A stretch of DNA of 64,000 nt from Diplonema papillatum (taxonomy: Eukaryota > Euglenozoa > Diplonemea > Diplonemida > Diplonemidae): positions 1-64,000 of the forward strand of contig JAPJBO010000354.1 of NCBI GenBank assembly GCA_030068145.1. The letters are read 5' to 3'. The notes under the pieces were generated by a model, which made no database searches, was not told where the DNA came from, and saw only the letters and a program-made list of their open reading frames with translations. The position numbers and the translations under genes are program-made. Of the stretch, positions 1 to 8,893 are shown in pieces; the first letter of the stretch is position 1, and every line of letters starts with the position of its first letter.

Positions 1-1018
1 GGCGGGTGTCAGATTTTGCAAACGCGAAATCTCAGATTTTGCAAAATCTGAGATTGGCGAACCCAGGATTTTTTTTTGCTGGGCCAAATCTCAGATTTTG
101 CAAACCTGAAAATCTCAGATTTTGCAAACCTGAAATCTCAGATTTTGCAAATCTCAGATTTTGCAAATCTCAGATTTTGCAAAATGGGCCAATCTCAGAT
201 TTTGCGTATTTCACCAAAATCTCAGATTTTGCAAAATCTGAGATTTTGGTGTGAGTGCAAAATCTGAGATTTTCAGAACTACAACAACAAAAATTTTGGG
301 TCAAATTTTTTTGGGCTCAGCTTTAGGAGTGTGTTCTGACGGATTGGGGGGGGTTGCGCCTTCGGCGCTTAAAATTTTTATTATAAGAGATGGCAGGAGG
401 TTGCCACCAGTTGATTTCAGTGTGTGGGGTCCCTATTTCAGGTGTTAAAATTTCGTTTGCAACACTCAAATTTCGTCTGCTTAGGAGCACTTGATTTCAG
501 TGTGTGGGGTCCCAATTTCAGTTGGTGAAAATTTCGTTTGCAACACTCAAGTTTTGTCTGCACAGGAGCACTGCATTGTGTGAGGAAATCGAAATCCTCA
601 GATTTTGCAGACCTGAAATCTCAGATTTTGCAAAATCGAAAATCTCAGATTTTGCAAATCTCAGATTTTGCAAAATGGGCCAATCTCAGATTTTGCGTAT
701 CATGCAGGGTCAGAACCTTGTGTCTTTTTGGAAATGGCCAAAATTTTGTTTCCAGAAAAAAAATGGGTTTTTTGAATTTTAAAATTTTGGAACAAACTCT
801 GCAGTAATTTTTGCGGAACTTGAGCAAAATTTTTTTTTGCCAAATTTTTTTTTTGGGGTCCATCGGCCCCGCGGGAGTGTTTTAAAAAGACACAAGGTTC
901 TGACCCTGCATGGTATTTTGCCAAAATCTCAGATTTTGCAAATCTCAGATTTTGCAAAATCTGAGATTTTCGATTTTGCAAAATCTGAGATTTCGCATTT
1001 GCAAAATCTGACACCCGC
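1..1018. mobile_element. TIR element made of AATCTCAGATTTTGCA repeats
   Basis: The left edge begins GGCGGGTGTCAGATTTTGC and the right edge (about 996-1018) is its inverse, GCAAAATCTGACACCCGCC; the match continues inward with GCGAAATCTCAG on both sides. Between the ends are many direct and inverted copies of a ~16-bp unit (AATCTCAGATTTTGCA), clustered at 1-280, 590-700 and 925-1015. Two MITEs lie in or next to it. The left end coincides with the window edge, so the element could extend further. No coding capacity is visible. A non-autonomous DNA element with subterminal repeats is the simplest reading. Confidence 0.6.
701..912. mobile_element. CATGCAGGGTC MITE, copy 1
   Basis: Full-length ~212-bp copy with ~28-bp terminal inverted repeats (CATGCAGGGTCA...; ...TGACCCTGCATG), flanked by GTAT on both sides as a 4-bp target duplication. 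The interior carries the family landmarks CTGCAG and CCGCGGG. It is nested in the AATCTCAGATTTTGCA element. Confidence 0.85.
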
Positions 1019-1042
1019 CCCCTATATGAGGCAGGTCTTTAG

Positions 1043-1255
1043 CATGCAGGGTCAAAACCTTGTGTCTTTTTGGAAATGGCCAAAAAAAAATTTCTGGAAG
1101 AAAAATGGGTTTTTTGAATTTTAAAAGTTTGGAACAAACTCTGCAGTAATTTTGGAGGAAGTTGAGCAATTTTTTTTTTTTCCAAAATTTTTTTTAGGGC
1201 TCCATCGGCCCCGCGGGAGCGTTTTAAAAGAGACACAAGGTTTTGACCCTGCATG
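1043..1255. mobile_element. CATGCAGGGTC MITE, copy 2
   Basis: Full-length copy with terminal inverted repeats and TTAG duplicated on both sides. Same interior as copy 1. Confidence 0.85.
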
Positions 1256-1728
1256 TTAGTCACAGTCACACAAGGCATTTTACCAGGAAAATTCTTCAGT
1301 CACAGTCGCGATTGTGAGTCATGGCATTTTCACTATGAAAATCTTTAGTCACAGACACGATTGTGACCCTTAACATTTTCACTATGAAAATCTTTAGTCC
1401 CAGTCGCGATTGTGGCCCTTAACATTTTCACTATGAAAATCTTTAGTCACAGTCGCGATCGTGGCCCTTAACATTTTCACTATGAAAATCTTTAGTCACA
1501 GTCACGATTGTGGCCCTTAACATTTTCACTATGAAAATCTTTAGTCATAGTCGCGATTGTGACCCTTAACATTTTCACTAGGAAAATCTTTAGTCACAGT
1601 CGCGATTGTGACCCTTCACATTTTCACTATGAAAATCTTTAGTCACAGTCGCGATTGTGGCCCTTAACATTTTCACTATGAAAATCTTTAGTCACAGTCG
1701 ATTGTGACCCTTAACATTTTCAACAGTC
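1256..1728 (+). repeat. 49-bp tandem satellite, about nine units
   Basis: The unit reads roughly AGTCACAGTCGCGATTGTGA followed by CCCTTAACATTTTCACTATG and AAAATCTTT. Starts of ATCTTTAGTC recur at 1341, 1390 and 1439, giving a 49-bp period. Units differ by a few substitutions. Inverted units occur at 2217-2358, so the block may be one arm of a larger inverted structure around 1730-2216. Confidence 0.9.
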
Positions 1729-2009
1729 AAAAATTTGGGTTCAAATTTTTGGGTTCAAATTTTTGGGATGATTCTTCAAACTTTCGGTTTTCACCCCTTC
1801 ACCGCCCTCCTGGATCACGGTTCGTTGAAAAGCGACACCGGAGTGGCAATCTTCGGGTGGGTCCAGATGAATCTGCATTCAAAAATTTGGGTGTGGATGT
1901 GTGTGAACCTGGGGCAAACCCGTCTGAGTCCGTGCCTGCCTAGAGTATGCGTGGAGACAAGGGTGACCAGTTTTCTGTCTAGGACCCCGTGTGGGCCCGT
2001 ACGGACCAC
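1729..2009. other. Spacer between inverted satellite arms
   Basis: Non-repetitive sequence between the 49-bp satellite and the GACCCAAAATTTTT array. Short open frames exist on both strands but resemble nothing I recognise, and no gene is called. Confidence 0.4.
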
Positions 2010-2216
2010 CCAAAATTTTTGACCCAAAATTTTTGACCAAAAATTTTTGACAAAAATTTTTGACCCAAAATTTTGACCCAAAATTTTTGACCAAAAATTT
2101 GACCCAAAAATTTTCACCAAAAATTTTGACCCAAAATTTTTGACCAAAATTTTTGACCCAAAATTTTTGACCCAAAATTTTTGACCCAAATTTTTGACCA
2201 AAATTTTTGACCCAAA
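2010..2216. repeat. TTTTTGACCCAAAA short tandem array
   Basis: About fifteen imperfect units of 12-14 bp (AAAATTTTTGACCC and variants). Inverse forms (GGGTTCAAATTTTTGGG) appear near 1738-1768. Low-complexity array with no coding signal. Confidence 0.85.
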
Positions 2217-2358
2217 ATGTTAAGGGTCACAATCGCAACTGTGACTAAAGATTTTCATAGTGAAAATGTTAAGGGCCACAATCGCGACTGTGACTAAAGA
2301 TTTTCATAGTGAAAATGTGAAGGGTCACAATCGCGACTGTGACTAAAGATTTTCATAA
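2217..2358 (-). repeat. Inverted units of the 49-bp satellite
   Basis: Three units reading GGGTCACAATCGCGACTGTG then ACTAAAGATTTTCATAGTG, the reverse complement of the 1256-1728 array. Arms and spacer could form a ~1.1-kb inverted-repeat element. Confidence 0.8.
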
Positions 2359-2482
2359 ACAACAAACTCTGCAGCAATTTTTGAGGAAGTTGAGCAAATT
2401 TTTTTTTTTCCAAAATTTTTTTTAGGGCTCCATCGGCCCCGCGGGAGCGTTTTAAAAAGACACAAGGTTTTGACCCTGCATG
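2359..2482. mobile_element. CATGCAGGGTC MITE, 5'-truncated copy
   Basis: Only the half from AACAAACTCTGCAG to the terminal TGACCCTGCATG remains; the left half is replaced by the 49-bp satellite. It abuts the retroelement coding region beginning at 2483. Confidence 0.75.
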
Positions 2483-3169
2483 ATACACCCGATACGAACA
2501 AGGCAGTACTCGACCGTAAACGTGGTAAAGCTGGGAGAACGACTACGTTCAGCCCTAGAGTGGTGGCAAGGAGCCATACTTCAATCCCAATTTCATCGGC
2601 GCATCGACTACAAGGCCATATCGTCACCGCGTACGCCTATGATCATCTACACCGACGCCACGCTGGGCACCCTCGGATTCTGCGTTTCGTACAAAGAACA
2701 TCGATTTTACGGAAACGCACTCTCTGCGGTAGACAGAACGAACCACCATAAGTATATCGTCGATCCCGCCGACCGCGACAACATCCAACTGTACGAAACA
2801 GAAGTCGTCGTCTCGATTCAATGTTACTTGAACGACTTCCACGAGACCCTTTTTCCGGTTTCTATCCTCGAAGACGACTTCAAAAACATCCCGAAATATT
2901 TCTTCGTTGATAACGTCTGTTCTCTTGCGACCCTCGTAAAGGGATACTCGCGGAACCAGTTATTTAATACCTTGATTCGTAACTTCTGGCTCGAGGCAGT
3001 GTCCTCAGGATCGATGGAGGTGTGGCTAGAGAGGGTCGAATCAGCACATAATATTGCCGACCTTCCCTCCCGGCAAATGGGCCGCATTTGGTACCTCGAA
3101 GAACGAGGGTACCAGTACGTGCCAAACTTCAAAAGTGTCCTCTTCACCCGAAGAATGCGGGATGTGTAA
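2483..3169 (+). pseudogene. RNase H region of DIRS-like pol, 5'-truncated
   Basis: About 228 residues are open without a native start; the only upstream ATG is in the MITE end. The RNase H fold is indicated by IYTDATLGTLGFCV (first acidic residue), the glutamate in QLYETEVVVSIQCYL, FFVDNVCSLATLVKG, and SAHNIADLPSR near the C-terminus. These follow the D-E-D-D order of retroelement RNase H, and DIRS proteins carry this domain just after RT. The RT palm (YXDD) is absent upstream. In an intact element it would degrade RNA in the RNA-DNA hybrid during cDNA synthesis. Other retroelement RNase H types are possible, but the neighbouring recombinase favours DIRS. Confidence 0.75.
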
Positions 3170-3571
3170 GCTGAGTCTCACGTGTTTCCGATCTCCCAAC
3201 TCACTGTATCCGACACCGGCCAAATGCAAGTCGGATCAATCTTCGCACCAACGTTTCTGCACCTGAACAACGTAGCCACGCCCACGCATGACGTACCTTT
3301 CCACGTTCCTCCTCTCACAGTCAGCCGTAGTTAGAGCTTGAAAACTCGGCCAGCTTAACAAGATGCTTCTTCAATTAAAACGCTGAACAAAGGATGCGAT
3401 CCTTGCGCTTGAATCAGGTGTTTACAGCTTGCTCTTGTGACCCTTCTTCCAACGAACAATACATTCAACGTTGTTGGTCCCTATCTCCCTTACACCAACA
3501 AATTGCCCTCGAGAACAACCTGCGACGCATCTCTCCTTCTGCGATGGGAACTAGTGACAGAGATCTGCGTT
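3170..3571 (+). other. Non-coding part of the DIRS-like element
   Basis: Sequence between the RNase H stop and the split direct repeat. I see no ORF or RNA gene that I can support. Confidence 0.4.
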
Positions 3572-3798
3572 GGGAATGGAAACATCTCTGTCGGCTACCT
3601 GGATTTCTCATTGTCGGAGCGTACCAGATGCATATCTAACACGAAAGGCTCTGTGTATCGCCCGATCTTTCCCATCGCAGACGAGCAGTCCCAAGCCGAA
3701 GACTCTCGAACGGACGAACCGCTTACAATGCGCAGCTTAGTGATTCGAGCCTGAGGGGCTCAATCACGCCCCCAAGTATGTAGAGTTGACCACGATAA
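3572..3798 (+). repeat. Split direct repeat of the DIRS-like element, copy A
   Basis: From GGGAATGGAAACATCTCTG to CACGATAA. The same sequence, identical by eye over ~207 bp, occurs at 5531-5738 and resumes at 5951-5974 after a MITE. Two internal copies of a terminal sequence flanking the recombinase gene fit the A1-B1-A2-B2 layout of PAT-like elements. Confidence 0.85.
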
Positions 3799-4010
3799 CA
3801 TGCAGGGTCAGAACCTTGTGTCTTTTTAAAACGCTCCCGCGGGGCCGATGGACCCCAAAAAAGAAAGTTGGAAAAAAAAAAATTTGCTCAATGTCTTCAA
3901 AAATTACTGCAGAGTTTGTTCCAAACTTTTAAAATTCAAAAATCCCATTTTTTTTCCGGAAATTTTTTTTTTGCCATTTCCAAAAAGACACAAGGTTTTG
4001 ACCCTGCATG
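3799..4010. mobile_element. CATGCAGGGTC MITE inside split repeat copy A
   Basis: Full-length copy flanked by ATAA on both sides. The second repeat copy lacks it at this position, which gives an empty-site comparison. Confidence 0.85.
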
Positions 4011-4163
4011 ATAATAAAGAAAACTTTCAGTTCTTTAGAACTGAAAGTATTTTATTATCGATTAGTCAACCTCTACGACCGCTCAGGAAACGTCTTCGAC
4101 GGAAGAACTCACGTACACCACGTACAGAGAAAGTTTCCCCCACCCACCCACCCAACTGACAAA

Positions 4164-5520
4164 ATGTCTGGACGCAAGTATCCGACTGGACCGGAGGTCA
4201 TCGCCATGTTGAAAGCGGAGATGGAACCCGATGCAACCGAGGAGTCGGTGATAACTGACTTCACTGTGAGTCGGAAGCGCAAGTTGGAATACCTCGAGGG
4301 GCTACCACCTCTGGCCGCTCGCGCGACGATCGATCAAGCCGTTCAATCGCTCACGGCATCCTCGGTCAAAGGTGAGACGTGGCACCAATACTTCGTCGCA
4401 GTAAGGGCCTGGACGCACTACGCGGACCTCAAACGATGTCCCCACTTCCCCATTGACCCCGAAGAAATTCGTGGGTTCATAGCAATCCACACCAATGCGG
4501 ATACCGCAGAGTGCACAGTATCAGCGCTCGAAAAAGTCCAACGGTTCTTGGGGATCAATTCTCCGCTGAGAGATCCCTTGGTGAAGGAAGTGATTCGAGG
4601 GATAAGAGGGAGGCAAACCGGAAAACGTAAAATGGATGCGATCACGTCGCGGCTTCTCGATAAAATTGTGGACGATACATCCCCTGTTGTTGTTGCCGGC
4701 TCCAACCGTTCGTTAACATGCAGGGTCAAAACCTTGTGTCTTTTTAAAACGCTCCCGCGGGGCCGATGGACCCCAAAAAAAAAAGTTGGAAAAAAAAAAT
4801 TTCGCTCAAGTTCAGCAAAAACTACTGCAGAGTTTGTTCCAAACTTTTAAAATTCAAAAAACCCAATTTTTTTCTGAAAATTTTTTTTTTTGCCATTTCC
4901 AAAAAGACACAAGGTTTTGACCCTGCATGTTAAACGAGTTTCGTCAATTGGCAGTTCTATCGTACGTCTACTTGCTACGCACCGGTGACGAAGCGATCCT
5001 GCTGAGACGTGGAATTGAGACTGACTCGCCGGTTAATGCACTCCGGGACGTTAAAGAGACGAAAAGACACAGCGCAGTCTTTAAATTCCAACAGGAACTC
5101 TACATTGTTCTGAGAACAAGAAAGAACAACCAACAAGGTGACACCTTATCTAGGGGTTGCATTTGCAACATGCAGGCAAGGAAGAAAGGATGGCGGGCGC
5201 TATGCCCCATTCATCACCTGTGGCCTCACATCCGAGATAATGTTGCACCCGGTGCGGAAATATTCAGCATGACATACCCAGACATGCTTGAATCCGTTAA
5301 AATGAAGGCCACCCTGTTCCAACAGCCTGTGCAAGGGTGGGGTACACATAGCTTCCGCAGGGGCGCCGCGCAGGACATAAATGACAGCAACCCAGAGCTG
5401 TGCATCCTCCTTAAGGCCGGGAGATGGAGCTCGCAAACCTTTAAAGAGTACATTGAATGGTCAAGAGTCCATAAAAGAGGCATGGAAGCCATAGCCCAAC
5501 AAGACACGGAAAGCGAATGA
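4164..5520 (+). pseudogene. Tyrosine recombinase of DIRS-like element, split by a MITE
   Basis: The first segment (4164-4716) starts with MSGRKYPTGPEV and holds an N-terminal helical core-binding region. The second (4934-5520) holds the catalytic domain: a likely first arginine in LLRTGDEAILLRRG, the HxxR box in THSFRRGAAQDI, then GRWSSQTFKEYIEW with a tryptophan at the H/W position and the presumed nucleophilic tyrosine. A MITE with a TTAA duplication separates them; removing element plus one TTAA (217 nt) would give one continuous frame of 379 residues, so the insertion is the only visible lesion. The protein would integrate circular cDNA. A Crypton origin is less likely because of the adjacent RNase H and split repeats. 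Confidence 0.8.
4717..4929. mobile_element. CATGCAGGGTC MITE inside the recombinase gene
   Basis: Bounded by CATGCAGGGTCAAAACC and GGTTTTGACCCTGCATG, with TTAA at 4713-4716 and 4930-4933. The reading frame before and after matches the recombinase once the insert and one TTAA are discounted, which fixes the target duplication at 4 bp. Confidence 0.92.
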
Positions 5521-5530
5521 GTCAACTGCA

Positions 5531-5974
5531 GGGAATGGAAACATCTCTGTCGGCTACCTGGATTTCTCATTGTCGGAGCGTACCAGATGCATATCTAACA
5601 CGAAAGGCTCTGTGTATCGCCCGATCTTTCCCATCGCAGACGAGCAGTCCCAAGCCGAAGACTCTCGAACGGACGAACCGCTTACAATGCGCAGCTTAGT
5701 GATTCGAGCCTGAGGGGCTCAATCACGCCCCCAAGTATCATGCAGGGTCAAAACCTTGTGTCTTTTTAAAACGCTCCAGCGGGGCCGATGGAGCCCTAAA
5801 AAATTTTATGGAAAAAAAAAAATTTGCTCGACTTCCTCAAAAATTACTGCAGAGTTTGTTCCAAAATTTTAAAATTCAAAAAACCCATTTTTTTTCTGGA
5901 AATTTTTTTTTGGCCATTTCCAAAAAGACACAAGGTTTTGACCTTGCATGGTATGTAGAGTTGACCACGATAAT
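5531..5974 (+). repeat. Split direct repeat of the DIRS-like element, copy B (interrupted)
   Basis: Second copy of the 3572-3798 sequence. It runs to GCCCCCAAGTAT at 5738, is interrupted by a MITE, and resumes as GTATGTAGAGTTGACCACGA at 5951. Confidence 0.85.
5739..5950. mobile_element. CATGCAGGGTC MITE inside split repeat copy B
   Basis: Full-length copy with GTAT on both sides. Copy A lacks this insertion, so the pre-insertion site is visible at about 3776-3783. Confidence 0.88.
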
Positions 5975-6106
5975 AAAAATTTGCTCAACTTCCTCAAAAA
6001 TTGCTGCAGAGTTTGTTCCAAACTTTTAAAATTCAAAAACCCCATTTTTTTTCCGAAATTTTTTTTTTGGCCATTTTCAAAAGACACAAGGTTTTGACCC
6101 TGCATG
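5975..6106. mobile_element. CATGCAGGGTC MITE, 5'-truncated copy
   Basis: Contains the interior from AAATTTGCTCAACTTCCTC to the terminal TGACCCTGCATG. The other terminal repeat is missing. It is followed by the TATGACCCCCA microsatellite. Confidence 0.75.
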
Positions 6107-6140
6107 ATATGACCCCTATATGACCCCCATATGACCCTAT

Positions 6141-6352
6141 CATGCAGGGTCAAAACCTTGTGTCTTTTTGGAAATGGCCAAAAAAAAATTTCCGGAAAAA
6201 AAATGGGTTTTTTGAATTTTAAAAGTTTGGAACAAACTCTGCAGTAATTTTTGAGGAAGTTGAGCAAATTTTTTTTTTTCCAAAAAAATTTTTAGGGCTC
6301 CATCGGCCCCGCGGGAGCGTTTTAAAAAGACACAAGGTTCTGACCCTGCATG
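6141..6352. mobile_element. CATGCAGGGTC MITE in microsatellite, first
   Basis: Full-length, flanked by CTAT and TTAT; one mismatch in the duplication. Confidence 0.8.
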
Positions 6353-6402
6353 TTATATGACCCCCATATGACCCCCATATGGCCCCTATATGACCCCCAT
6401 AT

Positions 6403-6606
6403 CATGCAGGGTCAAAACCTTGTGTCTTTTTAAAACGCTCCCGCGGAGCCGATGGACCCCCAAAAAAAAGGTTGGAAAAATTTTTTTTGGCTCAACTTCA
6501 TCAAAAATTGCTGCAGAGTTTGTTCCAAACTTTTAAAATTCAAAAATCCCAATTTTTTTCCGGAATTTTTTTTTTTTGAAAAGACACAAGGTTTTGACCC
6601 TGCATG
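6403..6606. mobile_element. CATGCAGGGTC MITE in microsatellite, second
   Basis: Full-length but slightly shortened at the right subterminal region, flanked by ATAT on both sides. It has the opposite interior orientation to its neighbours: the CCGCGG block is on the left. Confidence 0.85.
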
Positions 6607-6632
6607 ATATGACCCCTATATGACCCCCATAT

Positions 6633-6844
6633 CATGCAGGGTCAAAACCTTGTGTCTTTTTGAAAATGGCAAAAAAAAAAATTCCAGAAAAAAATTGGGT
6701 TTTTTGAATTTTAAAAGTTTGGAACAAACTCTGCAGTAATTTTTGAGGAAGTTGAGCAAAATTTTTTTTTTCCAAAAAAAATTTTAGGGCTCCATCGGCT
6801 CCGCGGGAGCGTTTTAAAAAGACACAAGGTTTTGACCCTGCATG
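6633..6844. mobile_element. CATGCAGGGTC MITE in microsatellite, third
   Basis: Full-length, flanked by ATAT on both sides. Confidence 0.85.
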
Positions 6845-6874
6845 ATATGACCCCTATATGACCCCCCCCTATGA

Positions 6875-7100
6875 CCAAAAAGGTCGAGTTGGCGTCCTAC
6901 AGGTGAAGTATACAGGAATAAGGTGTGGATGGCGTCTTGATTCAAAAGGTCCAAAAAAGGTCGAGTTGGCGTCCTAAAATTTGTGAATCAAAAAAGGTCG
7001 AGTTGGCGTCCGAGAGGTGAATGAATCAAAAAAGGTCGAGTTGGCGTCCTGTAGGTGGAATGAATCAAAAAAGGTCGAGTTGGCGTCCGAGTAGGACGCC
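6875..7100. repeat. AAAAAAGGTCGAGTTGGCGTCC repeat cluster
   Basis: Five copies of a core AAAAAGGTCGAGTTGGCGTC spaced about 35-75 bp apart, the last three in a ~38-bp tandem arrangement. The 7101-7240 stretch ends with a fragment of MITE interior (TTTTTCCGG and flanking A-rich sequence). Confidence 0.75.
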
Positions 7101-7244
7101 ATCGGGAACGGCGCCAAGAACAGGTCAAAAGTGCATTTGTATGCAGTTTTGGCGGCCCCGGCTAAATCATGCTGAACCACGCCCCAAATTCAAAAAACCC
7201 AATTTTTTTCCGGATTTTTTTTTTTTGCCATTTTCAAAACAAAA

Positions 7245-7445
7245 GTTCTGAGATTTTTGCGTGAGTGCAAAATCTGAGATTGGGGTGCAAAATCTGAGAT
7301 TTTTGGTGCGCGCAAAATCTGAGATTTCGCGCACACAAAATCTGAGATTTGGCCCCAGCCAAATTTTTTTTTCGGGTTCGCCAATCTCAGATTTTGCGCG
7401 TGCGCAAAATCTGAGATTTCGCGCGTGCAAAATCTGACACCCGCC
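7245..7445. repeat. Second AATCTCAGATTTTGCA repeat cluster with element end
   Basis: Eight or so direct and inverted copies of the unit seen in 1-1018, ending at GCAAAATCTGACACCCGCCC (7426-7445). That is the same terminal sequence as the right end of the 1-1018 element, so this is a second, truncated member. A hairpin starts immediately after. Confidence 0.75.
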
Positions 7446-7547
7446 CACTTTTTGTCCCTTGGGAAAGGGTTTTTGCCCTCGGCTCGCCCTCGGCTTCGCC
7501 TCGGGACTCGCCTCGGGCAACAACCCCTTCCCGCGGGACAAAAAGTG
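7446..7547. repeat. Hairpin H1 (about 100 nt fold-back)
   Basis: Outer arms CACTTTTTGTCCC and GGGACAAAAAGTG pair, then AAGGG/CCCTT and the GC-rich interior (CCCTCGG against CCGAGG-type runs) with a few mismatches. It abuts the left TIR of the small element at 7545. Confidence 0.8.
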
Positions 7548-7597
7548 ATTTTATTTCACTGGGGTCCCAAATTCTTAACTCCATTTTTTTACTACCC

Positions 7598-7682
7598 CCA
7601 TTTTTTAACCACTACCCCCCCTTTTTTAACCACTACCCCCCCTTTTTTAACCACTACCCCCCCTTTTTTAACCACTACCCTA
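7598..7682. repeat. 21-bp minisatellite of element a
   Basis: Four exact or near-exact units of TTTTTTAACCACTACCCCCC plus one C. Element b carries a different 21-bp array in the same place. Confidence 0.9.
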
Positions 7683-7793
7683 AAAACTGGTCACGAGTGA
7701 AGAAAAAACGGTTCAGGTGGGTAAAAACAATGATGTTACCAATGGAAAAACGACAAAAAAGAAGAAGAATGATGTAAACAGCTTGCCATGTGA

Positions 7794-8108
7794 TTATTTT
7801 TTGGTGCCCTTAGGGTGCGGCTTGATAGCATCTCCGTCTTGATCATGCTGTAGCGTGTAGCCGAGCTTCTTAATTTCTGCCAGATCATGCATGTACAGCA
7901 GAATATCACTTTCAGATGGCTGCCCCTTAATCTTTGCGAAGGACAGGAAGTCGGCATAGGTCTTTTCGTACAATTTGCGACTCTTGGACGGTAGAAGGTC
8001 AGCAATGATCGCTTTCACTTTCTTCGATTTCTCACTTGATGTTGAGCTGCTGTCAGACGAACTGCTGTCAGATGATGGTGTTGGCACTTTTCTCTTCCTT
8101 CCGGGCAT
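7794..8108 (-). CDS. Small protein with tyrosine-recombinase-like core-binding region
   Basis: 104 residues from an ATG at 8108. Residues 1-30 are basic then very Ser-rich (MPGRKRKVP followed by SSDSSSSDSSS), consistent with a nuclear localisation signal and phosphorylatable linker. Residues 38-90 (LLPSKSRKLYEKTYADFLSF through ILLYMHDLAEIKKLGYTL) look like the first helices of the SAM-like core-binding domain of eukaryotic tyrosine recombinases (Crypton/DIRS type). There is no catalytic domain: the frame ends 14 residues later. It is the only ORF of a TIR element. It could be a truncated recombinase or a DNA-binding protein retained by the element; similarity is judged by eye. Confidence 0.5.
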   Translation of the reverse strand: MPGRKRKVPTPSSDSSSSDSSSTSSEKSKKVKAIIADLLPSKSRKLYEKTYADFLSFAKIKGQPSESDILLYMHDLAEIKKLGYTLQHDQDGDAIKPHPKGTKK

Positions 8109-8274
8109 GATTCTGTTCTTGGTCTCCCCTTTTTCTGTATATCCTGGGTATTCTTTACCTTCATTCCGTTAAAAACACTCGTAACTCTGTTTTCTTCACT
8201 ACCCCACTTTTTCCGGATCGTTTGGAGTGACTCATTTGGGACACCAGTGAAATAAAATTATCTTATCACCCATT

Positions 8275-8373
8275 AATGGCGAAAATTTTCACTCTCGAAC
8301 CCAATTTTTTGGCACTCGACCCTCCGGGTCTCGTGCCAAAAAATTGGGTTCTCGAGTGAAAATTTTCGCCATT
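8275..8373. repeat. Hairpin H2 (about 47-nt arms)
   Basis: The left arm starts AATGGCGAAAATTTTCACTC and the right arm is its near-perfect inverse ending GAAAATTTTCGCCATT, around a 4-5 nt loop. The only arm differences are CTCGA/CGAGA flips at two places. It lies between elements a and b. Confidence 0.9.
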
Positions 8374-8388
8374 ATTAACAGGTAATAA

Positions 8389-8600
8389 CATGCAGGGTCA
8401 AAACCTTGTGTCTTTTTGAAAATGGCAAAAAAAAAAATTCCGGAAAAAAATTGGGTTTTTTGAATTTTAAAAGTTTGGAACAAACTCTGCAGTAATTTTT
8501 GAGGAAGTTGAGCAAAATTTTTTTTTTCCAAAAAACTTTTCAGGGCTCCATCGGCTCCGCAGGAGCGTTTTAAAAAGACACAAGGTTTTGACCCTGCATG
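8389..8600. mobile_element. CATGCAGGGTC MITE between hairpin H2 and element b
   Basis: Full-length copy flanked by ATAA at 8385-8388 and 8601-8604. Confidence 0.88.
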
Positions 8601-8659
8601 ATAAATAGCTATTACTGCCAGGCAACTTACTTGTCTGCATCACCGTGAGCTACTTTTCT

Positions 8660-8757
8660 ACACTCCAAGCTTACTTTTCTTACACTCCAAGCTACTTTTC
8701 TTACACTCCAAGCTACTTTTCTTACACTCCAAGCTACTTTTCTTGCACTCCAAGCAA
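8660..8757. repeat. 21-bp minisatellite of element b
   Basis: Four to five units of CACTCCAAGCTACTTTTCTT plus one A. Same period and place as the unrelated 21-bp array in element a. Confidence 0.9.
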
Positions 8758-8893
8758 AACTGGTTTCCAGTGGTATTCAGCTTGTCATACTGCCATCTGA
8801 AGGGAAAAGGGGGGGACAATCCACAAAGATTTTACGTCAACGAGAGCATTTTTTGCCAGACTATGTGAGCTGCGACGAGATACAAAGAAGTGA

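Larger units (their letters stand above)
2483..5977 (+). mobile_element. DIRS-like (tyrosine recombinase) retroelement, truncated
   Basis: The order is an RNase H region (2483-3169), a repeat block (3572-3798), a tyrosine recombinase ORF (4164-5520), then an exact second copy of the repeat block (5531-5738, continuing at 5951). A recombinase in place of an integrase, next to a reverse-transcriptase-type RNase H and with split direct repeats instead of LTRs, is diagnostic of the DIRS/PAT/Ngaro order. Any RT domain and gag are missing, cut off at the MITE at 2482. Three MITEs interrupt the element at 3799, 4717 and 5739, so it is older than they are. Confidence 0.8.
6107..6866. repeat. TATGACCCCCA microsatellite interrupted by three MITEs
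   Basis: About ten units of ATATGACCCCC remain in blocks at 6107-6140, 6353-6402, 6607-6632 and 6845-6866. The blocks are separated by MITEs at 6141-6352, 6403-6606 and 6633-6844. The array offers repeated TATA tetramers, matching the NTAN target preference of the family. Confidence 0.8.
7545..8269 (-). mobile_element. Small TIR element a, with a core-binding-domain ORF
   Basis: Left TIR (7545-7582) reads TTTTATTTCACTGGGGTCCC then AAATTCTTAACTCC. The right TIR (8224-8269), reverse complemented, reads TTTTATTTCACTGGTGTCCC then AAATGAGTCACTCC. Inside are a 21-bp minisatellite next to the left TIR and one - strand ORF (7794-8108). Hairpins sit outside both TIRs (7446-7547 and 8275-8373). I do not recognise the family; it shares layout with the elements at 8605 and 9448. 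Confidence 0.7.

Noticed and set aside
1256-1728. CRISPR-like array
   Set aside because: The 49-bp units are contiguous without unique spacers, and the genome is eukaryotic; this is a satellite.
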